Part shown: positions 46,640-57,913 of the stretch, piece by piece
Layout: each line of letters opens with the position of its first letter
Numbering within the stretch: the stretch's first letter is position 1
NCBI RefSeq assembly: GCF_002575655.3
Contig: NC_053039.3
Coordinates: forward strand, 224,335,622-224,399,621
DNA from: Aegilops tauschii subsp. strangulata
Taxonomy: Eukaryota; Streptophyta; Magnoliopsida; Poales; Poaceae
Length of the DNA: 64,000 nt
Reading direction: 5' to 3'
Position numbers and translations under genes: made by a program
Notes under the pieces: model-generated
What the model saw: the letters and a program-made list of their open reading frames with translations, nothing else
The model's database searches: none
Told to the model about the DNA's origin: nothing

Positions 46640-48596
46640 TGCTTTTCCATTCGCTTATCGGAGAAAGCGAGACAACAATCTTGAAGATTATCGGCCAACT
46701 CCTTAAGGCCACATGCCCTATAGAAGTTCGAACAAAAGTGCCTCATGCACCATCGATGGTGCAACGGAGCATGCCCGGGAATGTCAATCTCCACGGCGTT
46801 AAGAATTCCTTGATTTTGATCCGATATGACACAAAATTCCCTTTGAGCGGGTAACACCTTCGTCCTCAAAAGATGCAGAAACCACTCCCAGTTGTCATTG
46901 TTTTCCACCTCAACCAAAGCAAATGCCAATGGCAACACCCGGTTATTGGCATCACTTGCTATCGCAACCAACAAGGTGCCCTTGTATTGTCCGGCAAGAA
47001 CGTGCCATCAATTGCGATGACCGGCCTACAATGTTCAAAAGCCCTCACACATTGCTCGAACGCCCAAAAAGCACGGCCAAATACTCTGACTTTCCTTCCT
47101 TCATGAACCGTTGTTTGGTGCCCATGAGGCTCGACCACATGAACCATGCCCGGGTTTGTCGCGGCCATGGCTAACAACAACCTAGGGATTCGGTTGTATG
47201 CTTCCTCCCATGTACCATACAACATCTTAAATGCGGCTTGCTTCGCCTTCCATGCCTTGCCGTATTTCACCTGGTAATGAAAGATGGCTTTCACAAGGTC
47301 AATGACATGTTGGACGCTCATTGTTGGAAGTGTGGATATTGAGTTCGAGAGCCTGTAAGCGATGAACTCGGACGTGAGTTGTTTGTGGTCTTGGGACACA
47401 ATCTTGCCATCCACCCTTTTGCCTTGGCACATGTGAGTTGGCACACAACTCACTACATGCCAAGTAGGACCTCCTTTCCATGGTCTTGCACGCACAATCC
47501 ACGGACAACCGCCACGGCGTCTTGCCACTCCTTGTTGGACCTCCTTTCCACGACCTCTACCACCACCACGGTCTCTTGAAAGTCCAAGTTGGACCTCCTT
47601 TTCATCTTCACATGCACATGCAACCGTGTAGCGCACATTGACGTCCGAGTGCACCACCTTGTGTGGACGATAATGCGTAACCGAGTAGTTGTCGAGCCAC
47701 ATCTTCAAATCCAACAAGCTGTCGAACTTAGAACCTTTAGCAATCCGGTTCTTGTCATCTACCAAATCACGGTGAGAGCTTGGCCTAACCCCAAGAGCTA
47801 CACATTGGCCACCATCTACCACGGCTTCATCCGTGAGACTAACATCCTTGAACAATATAGTCCGATGATCCCGACCAAATACCTTCTCGAAAGCTTCGGC
47901 CTCCTTCACCGTGAACCCCTCCGCATCAACTTGTTCATCGGGACCATCGTCATCCGAGTCCGATGCATATGCACGGGAAAAAGGGATGGAATGGTCCATT
48001 GTCTCTTGCAAATGATATTTGTCGAGATCACCCACATTGTTGTCATGGAGATCAACTTCATTGTCATCGTCCGCATACTCATCGTTGTCCTCTTGCAAAG
48101 ATTCATCTTGGTTGTTTCTACATGGGCTCAATGTTGGCCTCACTTCTTGGGTCAAAAGAGGTTCAACAATTTCATCTTGCTTCAAGGGTGGGGGGCTACT
48201 AGCAACCAAAGGGGAGGGGTTCCGGTTCAAGTCCAAATGCAAACTTGACTCAACCTTCTTCGTTGCAAATAACTCAAGAGCCTTGTCTAGTGATTCGGCC
48301 ACCGTCTCCTTGTATGCAACCCAACGTTGCTCCGAGTTTACACGCATTGTCTTCCAACGGATGTGCATTCCAAAACCAACATTATGCCTTCCCTCCAACT
48401 CAATGATATCACTAGGGTCCATCCAATTCAAATCTTTCCTAACTTGTTGCAAGAGCTCCGCATAGCTAGGACTACTATCAAACACAATGTCAAGCTCATC
48501 CGGGTCCGGTTCTTTATTGCCTTTCAAAAAGGCGTCTTTGTCCCCATGATGAACAAACACACATGTTCTTCCCATCCCTATAAGCAATGAACACAA
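46640..48596 (-). pseudogene. MuDR-type transposase, frameshifted and truncated at the C-terminus
   Basis: From ATG 48596 the 545-codon frame has an N-terminal region common in Mutator transposases (VFVHHGDKD, ELLQQVRKDLNW), an acidic linker, and the plant MuDR DNA-binding region with a WRKY-GCM1-type zinc finger (VRYTVACACEDEK ... CPWIVRARP ... WHVVSCVPTHMC), which contains an unusual Arg/Gly insert (RDRGGGRGRGK). It ends at the first catalytic block (VIAIDGTFL). A frame change near 46970 leads to the second block (FCVISDQNQGI, NDNWEWFLHLLRTKV) and WCMRHFCSNFYR. Sequence then stops at ADNLQDCCLAFSDK (about 46650). The third catalytic residue and the C-terminal SWIM finger are absent. It cannot be an active transposase. 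The further open frame beyond 46640 is antisense PMD exon 5. Confidence 0.85.
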
Positions 48597-48663
48597 GGTA
48601 ACATTGCTTCCATGAGTACTAATCCATGGATTAACACCGAATACAAACCCTAATATATATATG

Positions 48664-48745
48664 AAACAACAACCCTAACCCTAACCATAACCCTAACCCT
48701 AACCCTAACCATAACCCTAGCCCTAAACCTAACCCTAGCACCAAC
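48664..48745 (-). repeat. Interstitial telomere-like repeat upstream of the transposase
   Basis: About 80 bp of CCCTAA hexamers, with variants CCATAA, CCCTAG and CCTAAA, lying about 70 bp upstream of the transposase start codon (TTAGGG on its coding strand). It is mainly the six-base form, not the plant CCCTAAA seven-base unit. Confidence 0.85.
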
Positions 48746-49101
48746 ATAAGAACACCCATAAGAATAACCCTAGCATACTAACAAAGCCTAATCATAGAAA
48801 TTGGCAAACAAACATCTCACATCTCCATGCAAATCTCTAGATCCAAACTAAACTAGGGTTTCCCCAAACTACCAACAAATGAGCAATGGGAGAACTTTAC
48901 TTCGATCAAAACAAGGGGATCGGAGATTATTACCTTGAGGGAGGGTTTGACTTCGAAATCCACGGACAAATTCTTCAAATTTGCAAGATTTGGAAGAAGA
49001 TTTGAGAGGGGGGGAGAGTGGGAGAGGGGGCAAAGCTCGGGGAGAGAGTGAGAGAGTGTGTGGTGGGGGGGTGGGGGAGGGGGGCCCAGCCAAGTGGCTG
49101 G

Positions 49102-49401
49102 ATAAGTCACAGTGCAGCGCCTAGCCGCTAGGCGCTGCACATTACACGTGCAACGCCTATCGGCTAGGCGCTGCACATTACAGATGCAGCGCCTAGCTCG
49201 GAGGCGTTGCACGGCTGGGTGCGGGCCCGTGGGCTGCCACGGTGGACAGAGGTGCAACGCCGCGGAGCTAGGCGCTGCACTGTAGGGTGTGGCGCCGGCG
49301 TGGCGGGCGCTACACAAAAGGGTTAGGGGTGTGAAATAGTTTCGCACCCAGTTCATTCTGTGAATTTATTTCGTTTCGAGGTCAAAATTGTCAAATTTGC
49401 C
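49102..49401 (-). repeat. Right terminal inverted repeat with four palindromes
   Basis: Mirror of the left repeat, with palindromes at about 49112-49140, 49148-49176, 49184-49212 and 49252-49280. Differences from the left arm are few. Confidence 0.9.
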
Positions 49402-49410
49402 CACAACAAG

Positions 49411-49639
49411 CGATGCAGCATGAGTAGCTCACCTGAGAGAATCTGACCCAGCCAATCCAAAGCCTAGCCGAGCCCACCAGTCATCTACGCCCACGAAACA
49501 ACCCCAGGTCAAAATGAACAGTAAAAACCAAACGGTTGGCACACCAGCGTTGACGCGACCAGGGTGAATCAGAGGGTCAAAACGAAGCAAAATTCGAGGA
49601 GCGCTCGGGTGGGCGGGTCGGCCAGCCTCCTTATATGTT
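49411..49639. other. Remainder of the host insert to the right of the Mutator element
   Basis: Same GC-rich character as 42611-43910, continuing it after removal of the Mutator element. No gene. Gypsy A LTR resumes at about 49640-49648. Confidence 0.5.
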
Positions 49640-50797
49640 AAAATAAGTCATTTTGACCTAGAAAAAATAAGGGAAGGACTTTCGAAAACGAGCGCCGCCG
49701 TCTCGAGGTGGAACTTGGGCAGGAGCACATTTGCCCTCTGGCGGAGCGATTCCGACGGGGGAACTCCCCCCTCCTCCCCGAAGGGGGAAATCATCATCAT
49801 CATCATCACCAACAACTCTCCCATCTTGGGGAGGGTAATCTCCATCAACATCTTCAACAACACCATCTCCTCTCAAACCCTAGTTCATCTCTTGTGTTCA
49901 ATCATTTTAGCAGAACTATAGATCGGTGCTTATGGGTGACTAGTAGTGTTGATTACATCTTGTAGTTAATTACTATATGGTTTTTTTGGTGGAAGATTAT
50001 ATGTTCAGATCCAATATGCTATTTAATACCCCTCTGATCTTGAGCATGATTATCATTTGTGAGTAGTTACTTTTGTTCTTGAGGTCACGGGAGAAATCGT
50101 GTTGGAAGTAATCATGTGAACTTGATATGTGTTCGATATTTTGATAGTATGTATGTTGTGATTCACTTAGTGGTGTCATGTGAACGTCGACTACATGACA
50201 CTTCACCATATTTGGGCCTAAGGGAATACATTGTGTAGTAGTTATTAGATGATGGGTTGCGAGAGTGACAGAAGCTTAAACCCTAATTTATGCGCTATTC
50301 CATAATGGACCGATTGAATCCAAAAGTTTAATGCTATGGTTAGAATTTATTCTTAATAATTTTCTCATAGTTGCGGATGCTTGCGAGGGGGTTAATCATA
50401 AGTAGGAGGTTTGTTCAAGTAAGAACAACACCTAAGCACCAGTTCACCCACATATCAAATTATCAAAGTAGCGAAAACGAATTGAACCAACATGATGAAA
50501 GTGACTAGTTGAAATTCCCGCGTACCCTCAAGAACGCTTGCTTATTATAAGAGACCATTTTGGCATGTATTTTGCCTAAAAAGGATTGGGCTATCTTGCT
50601 GCACTTTTGTTACTATTACCGTTACTTGCTCGTTACAAATTATCTTGCTATCAAACTACTCTGTTACTTACAATTTTAGCACTTGCAGACATTACCTCGC
50701 TGAAAACCACTTGTCATTTCCTTCTTCTCCTCGTTGGGTTCGACACTCTTACTTATCGAAAAGGCTACAATTGATCTCATATACTTGTGGGTCATCA
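49640..50797 (+). repeat. Gypsy A 3' LTR, second part
   Basis: From AAATAAGTCATTTTGACC to ACTTGTGGGTCATCA (end at 50797), the downstream half of the Sabrina/WHAM-like LTR in the same orientation as 39266-39602. ATCATCATCATCATCATCACC at about 49791 is a short ATC microsatellite in the leader part. ORFs here are fortuitous. Confidence 0.75.
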
Positions 50798-51293
50798 CTG
50801 CCCAGGCGGGCCGAGCGGCCCAGTGCTCAGCGTGAGCTCGAGTTTCTCCCGCCATAATGGTGATGGAGCGAATGGCGGGGAAGAGACTTCGACACACCCC
50901 TACCTGGCGCACCAAATGTCGGATTCAGGGCTCCGCAGACCGAAGAAAGGTTCGAACTCTGGGGCGTGTACGAAGAACTCGATCTCCCCAGTCTATCGAC
51001 TTGTCACTCCCGCAGCCCAGCTCGATGAACGGAAAAGGAAAGAGACAACAATTTACCCAGGTTCGGGCCACCTTGCGGTGTAAGACCCTACTCCTGCTTT
51101 GTGGTGGATTAGCCTCGAGGTGGGCTGAGGATGAACTAGTACAGAGGAATAACAGCCTTAGGAGGTTTGTTCTTGTGTTGGTGTGAGATGGTGGGGGTTC
51201 GGATGGCTGGATCCCCTTCTATGGTGGTGGCTAACCTATATTTATAGTGGCCTTGGTCCTCTTACCCCAAAATGAAGGCGGGAGGGGATCCCA
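50798..51293 (-). mobile_element. 5' end of another Gypsy element: leader, PBS and partial LTR
   Basis: On the plus strand: internal leader (50798-50917) with ACCTGGCGCACCAAA, which read on the minus strand is TTTGGTGCGCCAGGT, a primer-binding site; then the LTR from TGTCGGATTCAGGGCTCC (50918). The LTR is cut at 51293 by the next LTR. No coding sequence remains. Confidence 0.65.
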
Positions 51294-52477
51294 TGTTGGG
51301 GAACGTAGCAATAATTCAAAATTTTCCTACATGTCACCAAGATCAATCTAGGAGATGCTAGCAACGAGAGAGAGGGAGTGCATCTTCATACCCTTGAAGA
51401 TCGCTAAGCGGAAGCATTACAAGAACGTGGTTGGTGGAGTCCTACACGCAGCGATTCAGATCGCAGTCGATTCCGATCTAAGCGCGAACAACGGCGCCTT
51501 CGCGTTCAACACACGTGCAGCCCGGTGACGTCTCCCGCGCCTTGATCCAGCAAGGAGGAGGGAGAGGTTGGGGAAGACAACTCCAGCAGCACCACGACGG
51601 TGTGGTGGTGGTGGAGCAGTGTGGTTCTCCAGCAGGGCTTCGCCAAGCACTACGAAAGACGAGGAGGTGGAGAGGTAGGGCTGCGCCGAGAGAGAGAGAC
51701 TTTCGTGTATGGCAGCCCCAAAACCCCCACTATATATAGGAGGAGGGGAGGGGGCTGCGCCCGCTCTAGGGTTCCCACCCTAGGGGAGCGGCAGCCCTAG
51801 ATGGGATGGAGGGGGGCGGCCAAGAGGGGGAGAGAGGGGGCGTGCCCTAGGGTGGGCCTTAGGCCCATCTGCGCCTAGGGTTTCCCCCTTCTCCCCTCTT
51901 GCTGCGCCTTGGGCCTTGGTGGGAGGCACACCAGCCCACTCAAGGGCTGGTCCCTTCCCACTCTTAGCCCATGCAAGCCTCCGGGGCTGGTGGTCCCTCC
52001 CGGTGGACCCTGAAACCCTTTTGGTGGTCCCGGTACATTATCAGTGATGTCCGGAACACTTCCGGTGTCCAAATCCTCACTTCCTATATATATTCTTTAC
52101 CTCCGGACCATTCCGGAACTCCTCGTGACGTTTGAGATCTCATCCGGGACTCCGAACAACATTCGGTAACGACGTACATACTTTCCCTATAACCCTAGTG
52201 TCATCGAACCTTAAGTGTGTAGACCCTATGGGTTCGGGAGACATGTAGACATGACCGAGACATCTCTCCGGTCAATAACCAACAACGGGATCTGGATACC
52301 CATGTTGGCTCCCACATGTTCCTCAATGATCTTATCGGATGAACCACGATGTCGGGGATTCAATCAATCCCGTATGCAATTCCCTTTGCCTATCGGTATG
52401 TTACTTGCCCGAGATTCGATCGCCGGTATCCCCATACCTCGTTCAATCTCGTTACCGGCAAGTCTCTTTACTCGTTC
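51294..52477 (-). repeat. Truncated BARE/Angela-type Copia LTR
   Basis: Begins TGTTGGGGAACGTAGCA and follows the LTRs at 26524 and 33308 with more divergence, including CCACTATATATAGG at about 51727. It stops at CTTTACTCGTTC, where the complete LTRs continue about 560 bp further. The rest of that element is gone. Confidence 0.85.
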
Positions 52478-54269
52478 TGGATCTCTTTTGCCTTGAATTA
52501 AAATGTCTAGTTAATCATTGATCTTCAGGGGTGCTCTGCATTTATGTTTTGTGGTCTCAGAAAGGGCTAGCGAGATACCATTTTGTTATATCATATCATG
52601 ATTGTTTTGAAAAAGTGTTGTCATCCGAGATTTATTATTATTACTCGCTAGTTGATTATGCCATTGATATGAGTAAATGTGAGACCTAAATGTTATTGTG
52701 AATATGGTTAGTTCATAATCTTTGGTGAAAACCTGAATGTTGGCTATACATATTTGCAACAACAAGATCAAACAGAGTTTGTAAAAGTTTTTTTTATCAC
52801 TTTCAGCTTGTCAGCTGAATTGCTTGAGAACAAGCAATGGGTTAAGCTTGGGGGAGTTGATACGTCTCCAACGTATGTGCTTTTCCAAACTCTTTTGCCC
52901 TTGTTTTGGACTCTAATTTGCATGATTTGAATGGGACTAACCTGGACTGATGTTGTTTTCAGCAGAATTGCGATGGTGTTATTTTTGTGCAGAAAAAAAA
53001 TTCTCGGAATGACCTGAAATTTTACGGAGAATATTTTTGGAATAAATAAAAAATACTGGTGAAAGAATCAACCAGAGGGGACCCACCAGCTAACCACATG
53101 GGTGGAGGGCGCGCCCTACCCCCTGGGCGCACCCCGTAACTTATGAGTCCCCTGGACCTCCTCCGACCCTAACTCCAACTCTATATATTCACGTTCGGGG
53201 AGAAAAAATCAGAGAGAAGGATTCATCGCGTTTTACGATACGGAGCCGCCGCCACCTCCAGTTCTTCATCGGGAGGGCAGATCTGGAGTCCGCTCGGGGC
53301 TCCGGAGAGGGGGATCCATCGCCATCATCATCATCATCATCATCATCAACCTTCCTCCTTCACTAATTTCATGATGCTCACCGTCGGAACTGAGTAATTC
53401 CATTGTAGGCTTGCTAGACGGTGATGGGTTGGATGAGATTTATCATGCAATCGAGTTAGTTTTGATAGGGTTTGATCCCTAGTATCCACTATGTTCTGAG
53501 ATTGATGTTGCTATGACTTTGCTATGCTTAATGCTTGTCACTATGGCCCAAGTGCCATGATTTCAGATCTGAACCTATTATGTTTTCATGAATATATTTG
53601 TGTTCTTGATCCTATCTTGTAAGTTGTAGACACCTATTACGAGTTATGATCTGCAGACCCCAAGGTGACAATAATTGGGATTCTTTCCGGTGATTACTGT
53701 AGTTTGAGGAGTTCATGTATTCAGTAAGTGCTAATGCTTTGGTCCGGTTCTCTATTAACAGGAGGCCTTAATATCCCTTAGTTTCCATTATGACCCCGCT
53801 ACCACGGGAGGGCAGGACAAAAGATGTCATCCAAGTTCTTTTCCATAATCACGTATAACTATATTTGAAATACATGCGTACATTATATTGATGAATTGGA
53901 GCTAGTTCTGTGTCACCATAGGTTATAACTGTTGCATGATGAATGACATTCGACATAATTATCCATCATTTATCCATTGCCTATGAGCTTTTCACATATT
54001 GATCTTTCCTACGTTACTTTGTCGTTGCCAGTGTTACAATTGCTACAAAACTGCTACTGTTACTTTTGCCACCGTTACCATTACTTCGATACTACTTTGC
54101 TACTAAATATTTTGCTGCAGATATTAAGTCTTTTACGTGTGGTTGAATTGACAACTCAGCTGCTAATACTTGAGAATATTCTTTGGCTCCCCTTGTGTCG
54201 AATCAATAAATTTGGTTGAATACTCTACCCTCGAAAACTGTTGCGATCCCCTATACTTGTGGGTTATCA
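52478..54269 (+). mobile_element. 3' end of a second Athila-type non-autonomous element
   Basis: Internal 3' region (52478-52857, similar to 19478-19803 from about 52531), polypurine tract TTAAGCTTGGGGGAGT, then a 1,412-bp LTR (52858-54269, TGATACGTCTCC...GGGTTATCA). More diverged from the LTRs at 12762 and 19804 than those are from each other. It lies inside the Harbinger-like sequence that follows. Confidence 0.85.
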
Positions 54270-55568
54270 GCCGTCGTGTATGCCTTTGTCCGCTTGCTCT
54301 TGCGCTTCGGCTTCGCCCCGGCAGCTTGGTTGGCGAGCTCGTCCTCGAACAAAGGCTCCCCATCGATGTCCAACTCATCCTCTTCCTCGAGGCCGTAGTC
54401 CTCCGGGAATTCATGGTCGAGCGGGAAGCCATCCAGGTCCAGGCCGCCCTGATCTTGCATGAAGACGTCGTGCATGCCAGCTTGATCGTAGGTCGCCGGC
54501 ATGAACAACCCTCAGCCGTCTTGGCTTTGGGTCTGATTGGAATCGTAGCCAGCCATGGCGGCACCGCTAGTGGTGCTAGTGTCCGCCGCACCACCCACGA
54601 AGATGATGCTCTGCATGAAACGGTTGGCCGTCTCATCCACCGGCCGCCGACATTCTGTCGAACAGGTTGCGGGCGCCAAGGAGCACGTCGGCTGCCATCT
54701 CCCCCGCGCGTTTCCTCGCCCCTCCAGATGATGAGGCACCGGCCATCGGCATGGCATTGAGGTTGATGGGGGCGGGCGCGGGCATGGAAGGCGCCACCAC
54801 GCTCACCTCCGACAATCATTCCCCGGAGAGTCGGGAGGCTTGCGGGTAGACGTGGAAAGCCGGGAATCGGGTGCATCACCGATGCATAGGGCGACTCTGG
54901 TAGCACCATTCGAGGAAACGGGACGAGCCGGTGCTGGCCGCGACCACGGCGGCGTTGACGAGCCTGTGCTGGCCAGGGTTTAACCCTAGGTAGATCAGGG
55001 CCTCCCTCGTTGCCGCCGTGACACAGGCGTTGGTTTCCTCCTACTGCGCGGCGGCGATGAGGGTGGCGGTGGCTGCTGCTTCGTCCCTTGCGTCCGCCGC
55101 GTGCCTCCGGCCCTTCCTCTTTGCTGACTCCACGACTCGCTCCTCGGGCGTCAGCTTCTTCTTCTTTTTGGGCACCGTGGCGGTCTTGCGGGTGGTGCGG
55201 GGCTTGCCTTTGCCAGAGGGGGCGGAGGTGATGCCGGACGAGGTGAGGGAGGCCGGCGGCGGCATCGAGGGCATCGTCCATGGAGAGAGGCCGGGAGCGC
55301 GCATGGGCAGAAGGGTTTTTGGGAAAATGGAGGGAAATTGTGGACGCTTTGCCATTGACTGGCGGGCCAGGAGGAGTAGGCGCGCGTCCGTCTCGTGTCT
55401 GCGCTGACGCAAATGAGGTTCAAAATTGGGCCGCGAATGGGTCGACAGGTGGACGAAAAGCGCACGCGCATCCGTTTGGGCCGGCGCGTTGAGCCGACTT
55501 TTCTGTCCGCCACGTCCCAAACGGACGCGCGCGGACGAAATGGGTCGGCACGTTGGAGTTGCTCTGAC
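54270..55568 (-). pseudogene. PIF/Harbinger-like element, minus strand: ORF1 remnant
   Basis: On the minus strand from the right: terminus GAGCAACTCCAACGTGCCG (55568 down), GC-rich subterminal region with GGACGCG words, then an ORF1 remnant: GKGKPRTTRKTATVPKKKKK, EERVVESAKRKGRRHAADAR, several stops, AKRAG-type linker with LGARNLFDRM, then acidic EEEDELDIDGEPLFEDELAN and PKRKSKRTKAY. This is the N-terminal half of the Myb/SANT-like ORF1 protein of grass PIF/Harbinger elements. The SANT domain that should follow KAYT is cut off at 54269 by the Athila LTR. The accessory protein normally assists the Harbinger nuclease; this copy cannot. Confidence 0.65.
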
Positions 55569-57900
55569 CCGCGTGTCAGAGGCACAACATTCTCATTTTC
55601 CTCTTATTTCCAAAAAACCATCCTGCCCCTTCCAGCTCCATGGTCGGCGCCCCGCAGCAACCCGTCGTCTCCGTCCCAACCGCCACCTCTGCCTGTCAGG
55701 CGACGAAGAAGAAGAATCCGAAGGCGGAGCTCTCATCGGTGGAGCTCGACTAACTCAACCAAGAATAGGCCAAGAGGAGAGCCCGGAGGGCCACTACGGT
55801 GGAGAGGAAAGTTGTGGCCCGGTACGCCCTCGAGGCCGCTGTTGCGCAACACAAGGCCACTGTTGAGGACAACAAGGCCCTCATCGCTAAGACCAAGCAA
55901 GCTGCGATGATGCTTGCCCTCCTCATGCCAGGGTTTAGCCGACCCGCGCCGGCCATTCCTTCTGCCTCCGTAATGGCCACGACGAGCACATGCTCGTCGG
56001 CTATTCGTCCTCCACAACACCACAAACGGGCGATGTCCCAACGCACAAGCATGGTGCGACCTGCTTCTCCACATCGTCGGACAACAACGTGATTGCACCA
56101 GCCACCCCCACCCCCGTGACCGCCATCGACCTCAACATCACACGTGGGTCGGGTAGCGTCGACTAGTCGGCCACCGGGATGTAAAGTAAGCAGTCATGGG
56201 CAATTCCTATGACCAACCTTCCCGACGCCCGCAACCTGTTTGATGGAACGCCCTACCCAACGGCGGCGCAAGACGACCCCGACTTCAACACTTTCATGGA
56301 GAACATCGTCTACAAGGGCCGTGGCCAAGCCTTCCACCCCGATGGCCAAAGCCAAGGCTTCAACCACGACAAGACCCAAAGCCAAGACTGGTGCGGCCAA
56401 CATGAAGAGGCCGATGACATTGGCCATGGTAACCAAGAAGAAGAGGTCGACGGCCATGGCAACTCATGGTATGAAGACATCTACTGCAAAGAGGAAGAAG
56501 AGGGTGTAGGCATTGAGGAGGATCCACTGTTTATGATGATCTCACCCAAAGAGCCAATGCACAAAAGATAAAGCAAAGCATTCGCACGGGATCATACACG
56601 AAAGACAAGAACAAGTTGATTTGCGAGAGTTGGAAGGAAATAGGGCAAGATCCCAAGACCGACGTCGAGCAAAAAGGTGTCATTTTTGGGGGGAGAGTTT
56701 ATGGGACCTTCCATGAAGGTAGAAAGTTTCTGTCCTACAAGTTTGCGAGCACCAGTGACATCAACCCAATCCAAAAATGGTGGTTGTTTATCTAATAATA
56801 ATGCAACAAGTTTTGTGCCACGCTTGAGAGCGTTGAAGCCCATCCCATGAGTGGCCTAGGCATGGGCGACTTGGTATGAACTTCTTCTCTTTGTTCCTAT
56901 GTCATGTTTATGTTTGTTGCATTTTGTGTCCTTCGCTTTTACATTTGTGGCCTTCACTTTGTTTGTGTAGGCATTCCAAGCTTTGGAAGCCTTCGAGGCC
57001 CAGCATAAGAACAAGCCATTACCCTCACCCATTGTTGGACGCTCATCAAAGATTGACTCAAGTTCAAAGATCAACATGCCGCTCTAAGAAGCATGGAGGC
57101 ACGGTGGCCGTGGTTGGGCGTGAAGATGGGGGGAAGAGGCCTAGGGGTAAGACCAACTCGAAGGTGGACGAGAAGCGTGATGTGGCATCTTTCCCTTGCA
57201 AGAAACTTTGCAAGGCATGATGACCCAAAAAGAAGCAAGGGATGAGAGGAAGCGCCAAGAAAATGAGGAGAAAATGAAGGCCTACATCAAGCTCCAAACA
57301 TAGAAGCTCGACATGGAGGAAGCTGTCAAGAGGAAGAAGCTCGAGATAGAGGAGGCTGTCCAAACAAAGAAGTTTGAGATCGAGGCCACCAATGCAAACA
57401 CCAAAGCAAAAGGAGGTGGCGTTAGCTTTCATGACCGTGGATTTGAGCAAGATATCCCTGAAAAGAAGAAGTTGGTTCAAGAAGAAGCAAAAGGAGATGC
57501 TCGATCAAGATGATTGAGTCAACTTGTGTGCGGGAATGACCTAGGGAGACTGTGAGACATGAACTATGGTCTTTTTTTTTGTGCGCCGGCAAGTGTGCCA
57601 GCCGCTGGCTTTGTTTGCCGGCATGATACTATGGGTGGTTACCATTTTGTAGGGTGGCATGTGTGCCGGCCGCTGGTGTTCTAGCCAGCATGAACTATGC
57701 CTGCTGGCATGAACTACGGCCGCGGGGGTCATTCCATTTCCTTTGTAAAAAATCACGCGGCCGGACGAAATGAGTCCGCTGGTTGGGCGCATGGCCAGCA
57801 CAAATGTAGAAACACTCAGACTCCGCCCCTTTGCCCAACCCAAATGGATAAAATCCGGATAAGACGGGCATCCATTTGGGAGGGGCAACTCCAACACATA
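55569..57900 (+). pseudogene. Second PIF/Harbinger-like element, plus strand: ORF1 remnant
   Basis: Same protein as the neighbour but on the plus strand: lysine-rich ATKKKNPKAELSSVELD near 55696, ERKVVARYALEAAVAQHKAT (55802), acidic middle (EADDIGHGNQEEEVDGHG), SANT-like DKNKLICESWKEIGQDPKT (about 56607) and FHEGRKFLSYKF. A partial NAM-associated C-terminus follows (FQALEAFEAQHKNKP, then RKKLEIEEAVQTKKFEIEAT), ending near 57513. Frame changes and stops throughout. The right terminus is near 57895 (GGGGCAACTCCAAC). It lies head to head with the element at 54270-55568. Confidence 0.65.
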
Positions 57901-57913
57901 GAGCCAGAGACTA

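Larger units (their letters stand above)
43920..49401. mobile_element. Complete Mutator-like element with PMD gene and truncated transposase
   Basis: 5,482 bp with nearly identical terminal inverted repeats of about 300 bp, starting GGCAAATTTGACAATTTT and ending with its complement, flanked by a perfect 9-bp duplication, CACAACAAG (43911-43919 and 49402-49410). This is the hallmark of a Mutator insertion. Inside are two convergent genes: a plant-mobile-domain gene on the plus strand (44814-46627) and a MuDR-type transposase on the minus strand (48596 to about 46640) that stops where the first gene ends. Termini and duplication are so well preserved that the insertion is probably young. Confidence 0.92.

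Noticed and set aside
46543..46640. Extension of the transposase frame past 46640
   Set aside because: Antisense of PMD exon 5, so the true transposase sequence ends at about 46650.
47589..48248. 219-codon plus-strand frame and other frames opposite the transposase
   Set aside because: Shadow of the transposase coding strand; no motifs of its own.
48664..48745. A true telomere or chromosome end
   Set aside because: About 80 bp, degenerate, inside a complete transposon.
39603..49639. Helitron as the vehicle for the 10-kb insert
   Set aside because: I found neither a TC start nor a CTRR end with a hairpin at either junction; left open as a finding about boundaries only.
54163..55281. 372-codon open frame on the minus strand
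   Set aside because: It is out of frame with the recognisable Harbinger ORF1 pieces, is Arg/Pro-rich as expected from GC-rich shadow frames, and runs on into the unrelated Athila LTR.
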